Assembly: GCA_029465975.1 (NCBI GenBank)
Contig: CM055730.1
Location: forward strand, 21,770,672-21,834,671
DNA length: 64,000 nucleotides
Reading direction: 5' to 3'
From: Dallia pectoralis
Lineage: Eukaryota > Chordata > Actinopteri > Esociformes > Umbridae
The notes beneath the pieces are model-generated. The model did no database searches. It saw nothing but the letters and a program-made list of their open reading frames with translations, and was not told where the DNA came from. Below, one piece after another: positions 9,179-27,178 of this stretch. The translations under genes and the position numbers were made by a program. Numbering within the stretch: the first letter of the stretch is position 1; each line of letters starts with the position of its first letter.

Positions 9179-10361
9179 CTACAGTGTATATTAAAATCAG
9201 ACAAAGATAAATCACGTCAGCACTTTCTCCACCTTTAATGTGACCTATAACGTGAACAACAGAAATATTTGCAACAGAAATGCTTCCAATAACCTGATTG
9301 CGTAAGTGTGCACATCCACTTATAACTGGGGATGTGGCTGTGTTCAGAATTAACCAATCACAATCAAACTCACTTTAAATAGAAGTCCTTACACACCTGC
9401 CATCATCTACAGTGACTCGGGTTGATCACAAATAAAAGTCAGCTCTATGACACAAGAGAGACATTACCAAGAACTGGCCGTCACTCCAAAAGACAAGAAG
9501 AAAACTCAGAGGCTTCCAAGAGGCCCACAGCAACATTAACGGAGCTGCAGGAATTTCTGTCTGTGAGCTACATGTGGCAACATTCTCCCGTATTCTTGTT
9601 CAGGCCTTTTCTTATGAAGAAAAACATCCAAGTCTGGCTGAAGTTTGCAAAAACAAACATCAAGACTCCCAAAAGCATGTGGGCAAATGTGTTACAGTCT
9701 GATGAAACCAAGGTTGAACTTTTTGGCCAAAACTCCAGGGATGTTTGTCGCAAAAAAAACACTGCACCCAAAGACCACCATACCCACAGTGAAGCACGGT
9801 GGTGGCAGGAAATTGTGAACAGTTCCAAATACCAGGTCACCTTTCAGCACGTCAACGACCCAAAGCACAAATTGAAACCCACAAAAGCATGGCTTCACCC
9901 GAAGAAGTTGAATGTTTTGTAATGGCCCAGCCAGAGCCCAGAGCTGAATCCAATCTGTTGGGTGATCTGAAGAGGGCTGTGGACAGGAGATGACCGCGCA
10001 ATCTGACAAATTGGGAGAGCTTTTGCAAAGAAGAGTATGAAAATATAGCCAAGTCAAGATGCACCATGCTAATAGACTCCTTCCCAAAAAGACTGAGTGC
10101 TGTAATGAAATCAAAAGGTTCTTCAACTAAGTATTAGTTTAAGGGTGTGCACACTTATGCAACCAGGTAATTGTAAAGTTTTTATTTTTCCCCTTAAAAG
10201 ATTTTTTAAACTGTTTGTTTTTCAAGTGAATTCTTCACATTATATGTCACATTACAGGTGGAAATATTTCCAACAGGATTTATATCTTCGTCTAATTCTT
10301 TCACATCACAAAACCTGCCATTTTAGCCTGTGTGTGTGTAGACTTTTTATATTCACTGTAT
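9179..10361 (+). mobile_element. Tc1-like transposon, both ends present, transposase decayed
   Basis: The left end TACAGTGTATATTAAAATC and the complement of the right end, TACAGTGAATATAAAAAGTC, form the terminal repeat, with TA at the boundaries. The interior holds a broken plus-strand transposase: GRHSKRQEENSEASKRPTAT, then ANVLQSDETKVELFG (catalytic Asp region), HHTHSEARWWQ and DPKHKLKPTKAWL. Hundreds of bases of the normal coding length are deleted and the frames shift. It belongs to the same family as the solo end at 3590-3873. Confidence 0.82.
9422..10130 (+). pseudogene. Tc1 transposase pseudogene
   Basis: Fragments of the DDE domain occur in order but are shortened. The first catalytic block is SDETKVELFG and the second is DPKHK (normally preceded by QQDND). 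The last parts (DLKRAVDRR, LPKRLSAVMKSK) lie in other frames. The usual length of about 340 residues is reduced to about half. Not functional. Confidence 0.75.
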
Positions 10362-10832
10362 ATACTACATGGGCTGATTTCACAGACACAGTTTAAACCC
10401 AGACCTGGACACAAATATCAAGCTCAATTGAAAATCTCCCTTAAACCATATTTTTTAATACAGGACAAGGCATCAACTGAGTCCAAAATCCGACCCGTGA
10501 AGTACAATGTAATCAATTCAGTTGAGTCTAACGGTTGAAAATCCTTTGTCAGGATTACAATTTGGAACTACACATTACTTACGAACCTGTATAATGTAAC
10601 TTGTAGATTGTAATTTTTACTGCTCAGGGTTACTTCTTGGATTACTTGATCATTATTTTTTAACATCGATACGGTCAACTACATTAAACTATCCATCCAG
10701 AGTTTCTAATGACACGCCCACGTCGCATCTGCAACCGTTAAAACATAAACCCGGAACTTGATAGCTGGATGTTGGTTGGAGTTGAGACAGAATTGATTGC
10801 CTTTCCTTGGTATCCCGGATGTTGATTCTGAA
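10362..10832. other. No supported gene
   Basis: AT-rich sequence with GGATTACTTG/GTAATCC words suggestive of an old hAT-like relic, but no ends or frame can be defined. Confidence 0.35.
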
Positions 10833-10995
10833 TCTGAATTTCTGACACTGAATTTTTTTGCACTGAATTTCTGACACTGAATTTTTTTGCACTGAATTTC
10901 TAAAACTGAATTTTATTTTGCACTGAATTTATAACACTGAATTTTTAGACACTGAATCTTGTATGCAAATAAATTCAGTGCTAGAAATTCAGTTT
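10833..10995. repeat. Short tandem repeat of CACTGAATTT units
   Basis: About ten copies of CACTGAATTT or ACTGAATTT separated by short variable spacers (CTGA, TTTTTG, CTAAAA). The last copy, ATTCAGTG, is inverted, giving local symmetry. Confidence 0.75.
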
Positions 10996-11317
10996 CAGAA
11001 TCTGGTGAGAGAGATTTTCTTCCATAGATCTGCACATCATTTCGAGCCATGGTGGACAAGCTAACAAATCATGTTCACATTCCACTGCAGCGCCGGTTCC
11101 AATCCGTCCCACAGGTCGTTCACAAAAACTTCTCTTTCCCATTTTTAGAATGAATAAAAACGAACCGTCAAAAATAAAAAGATGTGAATCACTGTAAGTC
11201 AACAAAGCCTTCACTCATTCACTTATTGACTTTCATTCATACCTTCTACGAAGAGAATGAGTAATCAACTAATATAAACTGTCAACCTAGATAAACGCAG
11301 CACACGCACGTATGCAC

Positions 11318-15473
<4,156 letters not shown>

Positions 15474-16165
15474 CTACAGCTTAAATAGGCAAGGCTAATA
15501 ACTGATTCAATAGGGTAGGCTAACTATAGCTTCAATAGGGTAGGCTACCGATAGCTTAAATAGGAAAGGCTTTTAACAGATTCAATAGGGTATGCTAACT
15601 ATAGCTTCAATAGGCTAGGCTACATATAGCTTCAATAGGGTAGGCTACCAATAGCTTCAATTGGGTAGGCTAACTACAGCTTCATTAGGGTAGGCTACCA
15701 ATAGCTTCAATAGGGTAGGCTAACTATAGCTTAAATAGGCAAGGCTATTAACAGATTCAATAGGGTAGGCTACCAATAGCTTCAATTGGGTAGGCTACAT
15801 ATAGCTTCAATAGGGTAGGCTACCAATAGCTTCAATTGGGTAGGCTAACTACAGCTTCAATAGGGTAGACTACCAATAGCTTCAATAGGGTAGGCTAACT
15901 ATAGCTTCAATAGGGTAGGCTAACTACAGCTTCAATAAGGTAGGCTAACTATAGCTTCAATAGGGTAGGCTACCTATAGCTTCAATAGGGTAGGCTAACT
16001 ACAGCTTCAATAGGGTAGGCTAACTATAGCTTCATTAGGGTAGGCTAACTATAGCTTCAATAGGGTAGGCTAACTATAGCTTCAATAGGCTAGGCTACAT
16101 ATAGCTTCAATAGGGTAGGCTACCAATAGCTTCAATAGGGTAGGCTACCAATAGCTTCAATAGGT
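15474..16165. repeat. 25-bp minisatellite, about 27 copies
   Basis: The unit is TTCAATAGGGTAGGCTAACT followed by ATAGC, with variants CTACCAATAGC, CTACATATAGC and AACTACAGC. The leftmost copies (AAATAGGCAAGGC) are more diverged. The array ends abruptly in unique sequence after CAATAGGTAACC. Confidence 0.93.
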
Positions 16166-16329
16166 AACCAATCAAAATGTATTGTGCTTGTTCAGTACCA
16201 AAACTTTCAGCGTCTTAACCAGTCATCATAAGCATGCAAACTTGGGTGCTCATATCCAGGGTGGTAAGAATGCTGTTATTTCATGAGCTATGCTTTGATC
16301 TGACAAAAAGAGATTACACCCTCATCAAC

Positions 16330-16700
16330 GTTATACAGCATCCGGAAAGTATTCACAGCGCTTCGCTTTTTCTACATTTTTAACTGCCTTATTGAAAAAA
16401 TGGATTCAATTAATTTGTTCCCCAAAAAATCTACACAAAACACCCCATAAAGAAAAATGGACAAAAGTTGGTTTAAAAATGTTTTATGCTTGGCATTCAG
16501 GCAAGAGTTGAATCTTTGTTTCGTCACACCAGGGAATCCTTTTACTGAGAAATGGTGTCTGTCTGGCCACTCTACCATACTGGTCTGATTGGTGGAGTGC
16601 AGAAGAGCAATGCTAGAGCTCTGTCAGAGCTCTCGATCTCTCAGTTTGGCCAAACGTTTTAGATAGAATCCTGTCTTTGAGGTCTATAGATAATTTGTAA
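16330..16700 (-). mobile_element. Tc1-like transposon relic
   Basis: It starts with the terminal-repeat words TACAGCATCCGGAAAGTATT and CACAGCGCTTCGCTTTTTC. Downstream is decayed minus-strand transposase (MVEWPDRHHFSVKG region), then AGAATCCTGTCTTTGAGGTC, matching the coding strand of the N-terminal HTH. Large parts are deleted. Confidence 0.7.
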
Positions 16701-17930
16701 AAATTAAAAAAAGACAGACTGCTGCAGGCCAATAATCAGACCACAGCATATCACAGAACGATACTGCATAACGCAGCAAATATTGCACTGTACTGAAAAA
16801 CAACCAAAAGCAGGCTGCACAGCAGGGAGAATGGCTGACTGACGCAACTGAAAGGTAAGGTACAACTAATTAGCACGCCACTGCACCACAACTCTAACAA
16901 CTCTAGCGTGTTACCTTTACACCAAAGCAGTTTCTCCGAATATGGGCCATGAGTATTCAAAGAATGAAACCACAAAGCCTCGATGTGACAAAGCCAAGAG
17001 TTAACAGAGAAGTCTAATGTACCACGTCATAGCCGTTTGTACCTACTACCGGGGTCATTTAAGGCTTTACTCCCTAATTAAATACATGTTACGTGTGACA
17101 CAGTACATTCTGATAACTCTGTCTGATATCTTTTATTTTTCTCATAATGTCAAGCAAAATGGCACTGAGTTTGAAGATTTCATAAAAAATATATCCACGT
17201 CGATTGTCTGAAATTATGTAAATTAGCCTTTCAGAAGTATTTAAGTATCTCGATTAAATATTTTTCCAGGATTTTTGTTCCATATATGACATAAATCCAA
17301 AACATTAAGCAACCATATTAGCTAGGGGTCAAGTCTTCACATACCTACGTATTTATTCATCAAAACCCTATCAACCCAACCACAACATTGTACGAGTCAT
17401 TTTTGGTTGAATATTTTGGACATACCCTTTAATCCAGTGTTTTAGTAAAAATGTTTTTCAATTGTAAGAAATTGTGCAGAATATCATAGGTGTATGAATT
17501 TTTAAAACACATTGTTGGAAGAAGCCACGAATGTGTTCTCTTCCTGTGGGTTCTGGTTCGGGTTCTTGTTTCTGATACAAAAAAGCGTTTAAATGCCAAT
17601 GCATTACGGACAAACTTTATACCATCTGGTTTAATGACTGACACTACACTATTAGTAGGATCAAGGTTTTTCAAACAAAAAACGATTAGGTTCAAAATCC
17701 TCATCATCATCATAGGTAATGTTGTACAGTCAAACACAAAGCAACCTCCAAGAAAAACAAATACGGATTGAGGTTGACATTTTTGCATTTAAATATAGTT
17801 AGATGGTTAGCTGGAGGTCAAAAGTCAGTAGTTTCTTAAAATTTCAATGACATAATATAAAAACTTGTGGGAAGTGGGAAGTGTTGAATAACATAGTGTT
17901 CATAAAAACGTACAGATTTTCACATGGTAA
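16701..17930. other. No supported gene
   Basis: AT-rich sequence with short frames only. No recognised transposon ends or exons. Confidence 0.45.
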
Positions 17931-17937
17931 ACAAATA

Positions 17938-18340
17938 CACAGAACCAGTCAGATTGCTATTGGAAAATTTGACAGAACCAGTCAGATAGCAATTGTACAA
18001 CCTACAACGACACAAAACCAGTCAGATAGCTAATAGGACAATGACACACAACCAGTCAGATACAATGAAGGAAGAACGTATTTGATCCTCTGCTGATTTT
18101 GAACGTTTGCCTACTGATTTCACTGAGAAAAATGCAAATCAATTTATGATTAATTTGAAGTGCGTTATTCTGGATTACTTTGTTGTTATTCTGTCTCCCT
18201 ACCATAAAAACTTCAGACTGATCATGTCTTTGTCAGTGGGCAAACATACAAAACCAGCAGGGGTTCAAATACTTTCTTCCTTCACTGTAGCTATAGGACA
18301 ACGATGCAGAGCCAGTCAGATAGCTATTGGACAGTTTACA
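17938..18340. repeat. Tandem repeat (CCAGTCAGATAGC units) interrupted by a MITE
   Basis: Five imperfect copies of a roughly 40-bp unit with core AACCAGTCAGATAGCTATTG and GACAA-rich flanks. The fourth copy is split at CAGATA by the Tc1 MITE at 18061-18289, and the rest of the unit resumes at GCTATAGGACAACG. Confidence 0.75.
18061..18289. mobile_element. 229-bp Tc1-type MITE
   Basis: The left end TACAATGAAGGAAGAACGTA pairs with the complement of the right end, TACAGTGAAGGAAGAAAGTA. The symmetry continues through TTTGATCCTCTGCTGATTTT and TTTGCC. Boundaries are TA. It has only the two arms and a short centre, as expected for an internal-deletion derivative of a Tc1 family. Confidence 0.82.
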
Positions 18341-20755
18341 GAGAATGGGCGTGCACTCATACTAAACAACGTTGATGAAAACCAAACGTACTATGCATTG
18401 CCACATGACATGGAACCACAATGCACCATACTTTAGAATCTGAGAATACATATTGCCCACAGCTGTATTGCATCAGTTCTACTAGCAGTTTAACTTTACA
18501 GCTATATCCTGCTTTGACAGACACACACACACACACACACACATTACCCTACCCCAACCTTACCCCCACCCCTCCCGCAGTCAAATCGCAGCTGTGGAAC
18601 CATTGCGTGTCCAGAGCAAACCGATTGGCTGATCCCCTCCCTGTATACAAAGCAAACAAGGAAAAGTGGAAAAATTAAACTGGAAACGTGCCAACATTGG
18701 CGCATTCACAAATCGCCAATGAAGTCCCTGGTTCTCCGGACCTGGTCCCTTTGATTATGTCACAGGGCGGTTGGAAAGGCTGATTGGGAGAACCAGGCCA
18801 CATCCACATCCCCTGGCTTAGCTTAAAGCCCCTATGTCAATGTGCAGAGGTCACCGTCTCTATCTGGGTGTGTAGGAACAGCCAGGGTGGTTGTGGCGTC
18901 ATGACCGTATCTATCTGGATGAAGAAGCGCGGCCACATGCATTGGCCAAGGGAGTTAATCATCCACTCAGAATGGGTCCCATAAAATCCCTCCATAGTAA
19001 AAACTACAAGCAGGCAACTGATAAGACAGTTTCACAATCTCTTGTCTGGGGAAAATGCAGTTTCAGTGCATGCACAGACACACACACAGACACACGCACC
19101 CCAACACGCACACACACACAGACAGACACACATGCAAATAGCCCAAATTCACACACATGGTTGGACACTGGTGCTCATGCGCTCACACAGTAAAACTCAA
19201 GGACACAAATTCACACGCACAATCACACACTCCAGGGGAAGCCCCCAGAAGGTAACTGTGTAAATGTAAACTGTGTAAATGTAAACTGTGTTTAACACAA
19301 TGACGAGGGGTAAAGATCATTCAATTTTGGTCCCAGTTTAGTTTTACACCACCCTGCTGCTGACTGACACATACAGACACACAGACACACAGACATGGGT
19401 AAGTTCGTGCACACCATTGTGTGTGTGTGCGTACCTGTGCACATTTACATGTGGGCTGCAGCACAGGTGATGCATCGCTAAATGACACTTACTGACAAGC
19501 CGACACTTGTCTTTCTTTGAGGGACAGCAACAAGCTCACACCAGCTCTATCACCCAGTCTAACTGGCTGCCATCTTGTGTCTCTCCAACTCCGGCAAAAA
19601 CAAAGTGGAAAACAAACAAACAAGCTCAACGACAGTGAGACTAAATCTAAAACCTGTGCAGAGAACGGAGGAGAAGCAGGGATCAATTCCCGGAAAACTG
19701 CATCTGGAACTAGGAGGGGGAGGGAAGCAGGGGGGTGGTGGGGTGGTTGAGGTCGCATGGACGACCGAGCGCCAGAGAAACAGAATAAAACTAGTGCTCC
19801 ATGAACGAACTCTTTCCTCCAAGCCTGAAGAGTTCTTTGTGGATCTACGACCATCCCCCCAGTACTTTGACAATACGCCCGTGCACTAAACTAGTGAGAA
19901 AAAAACAACATTTGGACGAGAATTCATTATTTCATCCCAATTCACATACCATCTCGTGTATCCTGCTACATTTTTTATTCCGGTTGAATAGAGACCAGGG
20001 ATAATTTTTTTATTTAAATCCTTTTATTGTTTTTTGTTTGTTCCAAGCTGTTACACTCGATTAAATTGCCGTAATTTAATTCATAGTTTATAGTAATTTA
20101 GAATAGATCAAACTGTTTTTTTTTTCAAATTACTCTAGAATATATTGGTTTATCAGGGTCCGGTCAGTTAATGGGTCCACCACACTAACCGTCTATGCCG
20201 AACCACACATCTCACCCAAACACACTGTGGACCAGTGACTGCACAAGCAATGCGCTGCCAGTGAGACAGCACCCCCTATCTGCCAACCAAGGCCACTTCA
20301 CCATCTGCACTGAGTATGTGGTTGGATGGCTGACAAGACACACACACACCGCCCCCTTTATCCACAGTGCTCACCTGGACATAATGTAAATACCTCTTGT
20401 CACTCTGCCTGACTGCCCAGTTGCCATGGAAAAGTAACAGAGGAAAGTTGACCATAGTGCCAGAGATCCCTTTCTCCCCCTCATTTTTACCCCGTCTCTC
20501 TCCTTCCCTCTCCCTCTCTCCCCTCTCCCCAGCATCACCGCACTGAGCAGAAAGACAGAACCGGGTCATCAGTGTGTGACTGAATGAGGACATCATCACC
20601 CTGTACCACTCTACTGCAGAACACCGTGTATGGGGTTCTAAGATAGCTGAGTCAGCTGTTCTATGGTGATGTTGTGTACAATGATGGTCCTGTAATATAG
20701 TAATATGACTGTGTACTAAGCTCATTTATGTTGGTGGCATACTATGGTCTGGGAC
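18341..20755. other. No supported gene; CA microsatellites
   Basis: Includes (CA)n at 18522-18542 and a CA-rich mix at 19070-19135. Three GTAAACTGTGTAAAT units lie near 19258. A pyrimidine-rich tract lies at 20470-20530. No coding evidence. Confidence 0.45.
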
Positions 20756-21300
20756 AGTGGTAACGCAAAATTGGTCTGTACTACAGTACTATGGTAGTGT
20801 ATAATGGTCCTGTACTATGATAATGTATAATGGTCCTATACTATAGTCTGACAGTATGGTAGTATATAATGGTCCTGTACTAAAGACTGGTTCTATGGAA
20901 GTGTACTACGGTCTGGTACTATGGTGGTGTATGATGGTCAGGTACTACGGTCTGGTACTATGTTGGTGTATGATGGTCCTGTGCTATGGTCTGGTACTAA
21001 GTTAGAGTATGATGGTCCTGTGCTACGTCTGGTACTATGGTGGTGTATGATGGTCCAGTACTACGGTCTGGTACTATGGTGGTGTATGATGGTCCAGTAC
21101 TACGGTCTGGTACTATGGTAGTGTATGATGGTCCTGTGCTACGTCTGGTACTATGGTGGTGTATGATGGTCCAGTACTACGGTCTGGTACTATGGTAGTG
21201 TATGATGGTCCTGTGCTACGTCTGGTACTATGGTAGTGTATGATGGTTCTGTGCTACGTCTGGTACTATGGTGGTGTATGATGGCCCAGTGCTATCGTAC
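20756..21300. repeat. About 39-bp minisatellite (GGTCTGGTACTATGG units)
   Basis: The core unit is GGTCTGGTACTATGGTGGTG followed by TATGATGGTCCAGTACTAC. Degenerate copies at the left sharpen to near-identical copies between 21020 and 21270. Some units have the shortened CTACGTCTGG form. Confidence 0.88.
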
Positions 21301-21803
21301 CATGGTGGGTTGATATATGCTGTATCTCAACGTTTCAAGACTGAGGCATAGTTGACATACCCCCCGACACAATGACAAGGCTATTTGGACACTAGGCCGT
21401 ACACAACAAGGGGTGGCCAGCTAAATGCAGCCTGCTGTCAGTTTATGGGGGAGGGGTGTCACAGGCCGACAGACAGGCCGGAAGCAGGAGCCCCAGTAAA
21501 GGTTAGCTGGTCAGAAGCCCAGAGGAGGCTAGGCCTCGGGGAGAACGCACCACGCAGCACATTCGTGATTTGTAGGTGACTGACAAACAGCTAAAAATAC
21601 GCACGGCCAGGAGCAGGCAGACAGAGGCCGAAAGGCAACATGATACGAGGACCCGCTGTGCCACAAACGTAGAGTCCAACACGATCTGACAACGTTCACA
21701 TGGAGTGAAATATACACACACCCCCTTATTCATGCATGACCACCGTACCAATGTGAATGGGAGGAATACAGTGATATCAATTGTAGTGAAAACAAAGAGC
21801 CAA

Positions 21804-21806
<3 letters not shown>

Positions 21807-21837
<31 letters not shown>
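21807..21837. repeat. (CA)15 microsatellite
   Basis: Pure dinucleotide run followed by TGTTTATGAACAG, with a C10 run shortly after, near 21856. Confidence 0.9.
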
Positions 21838-21838
<1 letters not shown>

Positions 21839-22191
21839 GTTTATGAACAGAAATCCCCCCCCCCGGTAATCCTGCACTGAACATCCGTCACACACCAATA
21901 AAGTTATCCCCCTCCTCTCAACTCTCCCAGGGCCCCTAAGCGGTGCCAGAATGGCTCACAGTCGCTGGTCCAGAAAGTCTTCTCAGATCCTAGAATAATA
22001 ACGGCTATTGGAATTGAAGCAGTTGGCTGGTTCGTCTGGCTGGACTGCACGACTGATCCGAACATCACAGGAACCGTCAGAAAGCGCAACAGCGGTGACA
22101 TCAGTAAAACCAGTACAAACACACAGGGTAGTCTGAGGGGGCGACGCAGTGTGAAGGCTAACAGCAGCGGTTACTGTCAAGGAGCAGGACA

Positions 22192-23820
<1,629 letters not shown>

Positions 23821-23960
23821 GGCATTAGAGCTGTTATTAGAGCTGTTATTAGAGCTGTTATTAAAGGCATTATTAGAGACGTTATTAGTGACGTTATTAG
23901 TGACGTTGTTAGAGGCCTTATTAAAGACATTATTGGATGCGTTATTAGAGCCGTTATGCA
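23821..23960. repeat. 12-bp minisatellite (GTTATTAGAGCT)
   Basis: About 11 imperfect 12-base units: GTTATTAGAGCT, ATTATTAGAGAC, GTTATTAGTGAC and others. Because 12 is divisible by three, one frame reads as a Leu-Leu-x-x polymer, which is not evidence of a protein. Confidence 0.85.
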
Positions 23961-24266
23961 ATGGACATAGACATTTATTACTTGATTTCCTGATGACCGG
24001 TCACGATTCCAATGTTAATACTGTAGATTCCAAAAACAGAACTGTTGATTTTTCTTTCATCTTTAAATATTTTGGCATTGAATTATTAATGTTCTCTAAG
24101 CAGAGTCTAGTTGAACCAAACTGTAGCTATAAAAGCATCAGAAGCTACCATAAGAGGGGTACGCATAAATTGGGCTTCCTTACAACTCACACACAGTTCT
24201 AATATATAGGGGGAGCATTGTTCAGTCAGGTAGAGGCCAACTAGTGGGTATATAGAGTGGGTATAT

Positions 24267-24306
24267 AGAGTGTGTGTGTCTGTGTGTGTGTGTGTGTGTG
24301 TGCGTG
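24267..24306. repeat. (GT)n microsatellite
   Basis: Interrupted GT run preceded by two GTGGGTATATAGA units. Confidence 0.85.
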
Positions 24307-24485
24307 TACATCCCTGGTTAACTGTGGCTTAGGAAATCAGGTGCCACAGGGAAAATGGATGTTCTGAATGTACCTAGTGAATACTAGAAGATATACATTA
24401 TAACTAATTGCTAATTTACAAGAGAAGTAATGTTCCGCACACAAACAGACAAATAAAAAAATACAAATAAATGCCCACACTAACA

Positions 24486-24800
24486 TACACCACCGCTCAA
24501 AAGTTTGGGGTTACTTAGATATTTCCTTATTTTCAAAAGAAAAGCACAATATTAGTCAGTTAAAATAACATCAAATTGGTCAGAAATACTGTGTAGACAT
24601 TGTTCATGTTGTAAATGACTACTGCATGTATGCAACCACCACACCTGCGTTGTGTTCGCTAACCCAAGTCTAATTGATCATTAGAAAACATTATGTTATT
24701 ATGTTAGCACCGCTGAAATAAAAGGGGTCATCTTTAAACTAGTTGAGTATAAACTAGTTGAGTATCTGGAGCATCAGGAATGTGGGTTTGACCACACCAA
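24486..24800. mobile_element. Tc1-like transposon left end
   Basis: It starts TACACCACCGCTCAAAAGTT, the terminal repeat of a widespread fish Tc1 family. Continuing words match that family: GGGGTTACTTAGATATTTCC, AAATAACATCAAATTGGTCA, TGTAGACATTGTTCATG, AACTAGTTGAGTATCTGGAG and GCATCAGGAATGTGGGTTTG. Internal deletions are present and no transposase remains. Confidence 0.75.
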
Positions 24801-25011
24801 CCACATCCTTCTCCCAGAGAGTCAGTGGAGATCTGGTGGACAGGCAGAATGAAAGACAGCCCTGGCATCTCATTCATCTGTGGCCATGTTTACAAACACA
24901 TAGCACATGACCATGACACACACACACCCACACCCCACAACGCCTCTCACAGACAGGATCTGCAACATGTGTCCTGCAGCTGCATAAACAAATAAAAGCA
25001 CTTACGGTTGC

Positions 25012-25156
25012 AGAGTGTATGACTGACTGTACTTTCTGACTGGAGTTGCTGGCTGACTGACAGGTCTAACTGGCTGGACTGCCTGGCCAACTAGACTTAC
25101 TGACCGACTAGACTTGCTGACCGACTAGATTTGGTCACTGACTGACTGACTGTCAT
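25012..25156. repeat. Degenerate GACT-rich simple repeat
   Basis: Repeated GACTGACT, CTGGCTGACTGAC and GACCGACTAGACTTGCT words form a decayed tetranucleotide or 20-bp array. Confidence 0.7.
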
Positions 25157-27178
25157 AAAACCATAATGAGCCCGGACCAAGTGCACGAGAGTCTTATTTA
25201 TTTTCCTTTAAGCGGTAATGCAATACATTGTTATGGAAGGGCAAAAAAACTAAGAAAAATGCAGATTGGGAGGCGACATTCCTGCATCTGGAACCGCTCA
25301 GTAGCACACGCATCCCTCTCCCCGGATCTCTCCCTCTCTCCCCGTCGCCTCTCCCTTACAATTGTCCCGGGGAAGGAATTCTGTAACCTAACCCTATAGT
25401 TGTGTTTAATGCAGCAACCAAACTCACTGGGACCAGCGACACACACACACACACACACACACGCGCACACAGTCAGTGTAGTGAGAGCCAGTGAGCAGAG
25501 ACAACTCAAGAGAGAGAATATGGAGAGGATAAACCGTTTCAAACACATACAAGCATAAAAACAATGATTACAACAGTTACATCCAAGTCACACAAGCTGC
25601 ACTGATTGTGTCAAAAACTAAACTATGCCCTTAATATTCCCATTTAGCAATGCCCTAAACACAGACTGGTTAGTAGCATGTGCCTGGCATACAGGGTCAG
25701 GGTTTAGGGGTCAGGGTTAAGTGGGCAGCAAGGTCGCAGAGGTGTCTGGGGGCGAACAGTAACACCTAGCACTTTGGGACATTTTTGTTGACATTGCAAT
25801 CCACGACCAACCACAGACATAAATGAATGAATTACGGATGTTGATTTAAGCCTACTACTATGATGTGGGTCACGTCCAAGTTACAGCAAAGCTCACCAAA
25901 CAAAGATGGATCCTATTATAGCAGAGGAGTGGATGTCTAATTTAACCGCATCTATTCAGATACAACACAATGGAGCCGAGGTCAATGTTACTGTACCAAT
26001 TGTAACGCTCAGGGACGTACAAATGTCAGTCAACTAAACACATTTTCATCAAAGGTGTATGAGATGGATTGGGCGGTTCATGAAATATGCAGAATCTGTC
26101 TCTACTGCAAAAATATATTGGAGTAGCACATTAGGCCATTCCATGGAAAGATAATGACACTAACGCCATGAGTGTTCACTTCAAAATGAAGACCTGAAAT
26201 GAACCAGAATTACAAAAATGTTTAACACACACACACACAATGCAAGAAAGATTAGCTAAACAATGTCCACTAAATATTTAACAATAAATTCAAGACTTGA
26301 ATAACAAAATTAGGAGTAACTGGTATCATAACGACAGCATAAACATTCTGTTAATAAACTTTGCATCTGACCTGTCCCCCAAGTAAAAATTGTTCATGAG
26401 AAAAGGTTTAGTGAAAAAGTAATTCATTATAACAAATCATTGTACATAGAGTAATGTGGTTTGTTCAATATGCCAAACTTGCTCATAGCTTGGCATACAT
26501 TTGAAATTGAAAAGTCTGAGTCTTAGAACCAGTTTGTTACCATGAAAATGGGATATATGCCAAAATGAGAAATAATAGAACAGCACTCCTTCACTAGAAC
26601 ATCCTCTGCCCAAGACCCACACTGCGCATGGCACAAGACTGGCAACGCTGGGCAGACACCCAAACTTCCATTCTGTGCTACTACCCTTCCCTGCGGTCAC
26701 AATTACTGTATATCTGCGTGTGTGTATCTGTGTGTGTGTGTGTGTGTGTGTGGGATGCAGTGTGTGGGATGCTGATTGAGTCAGCACTACGGTAGGGGTT
26801 GAGATAAGGACAGGTTGGCAAAGCACGCCAGTACTGCGGAGGGTCTGGCGATAGAGAGCGGTACGTGGGGGGCGTGCGAGCTCTAGATCCCTCTGCAGTG
26901 ATCCACACTCACGTCACTTGCAGCAGGATCATTATTATAATAAATTGAGGGCATTAAAACGTAAAAGAAGTAGAGCAACCGGGATCATACATGTGTGCAC
27001 AAGAAATCGCTTAGAAAATCACCTCTGCAAAGATGACACTGTTAATCACCTGCATGCAGTATTCTCTGAGAAGCCATTACCTATTTCCTTATTTAACATG
27101 CACAACCATTTCAAGCACACAGTTGAACAACTACAATAATGTATAGTTCTTTGACACAGTCCCCTTGCTGCCAGTTGA
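25157..27178. other. No supported gene; microsatellites
   Basis: Contains (CA)n at 25439-25466 and (GT)n at 26718-26752. No frame with splice-site or homology support. Confidence 0.45.
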
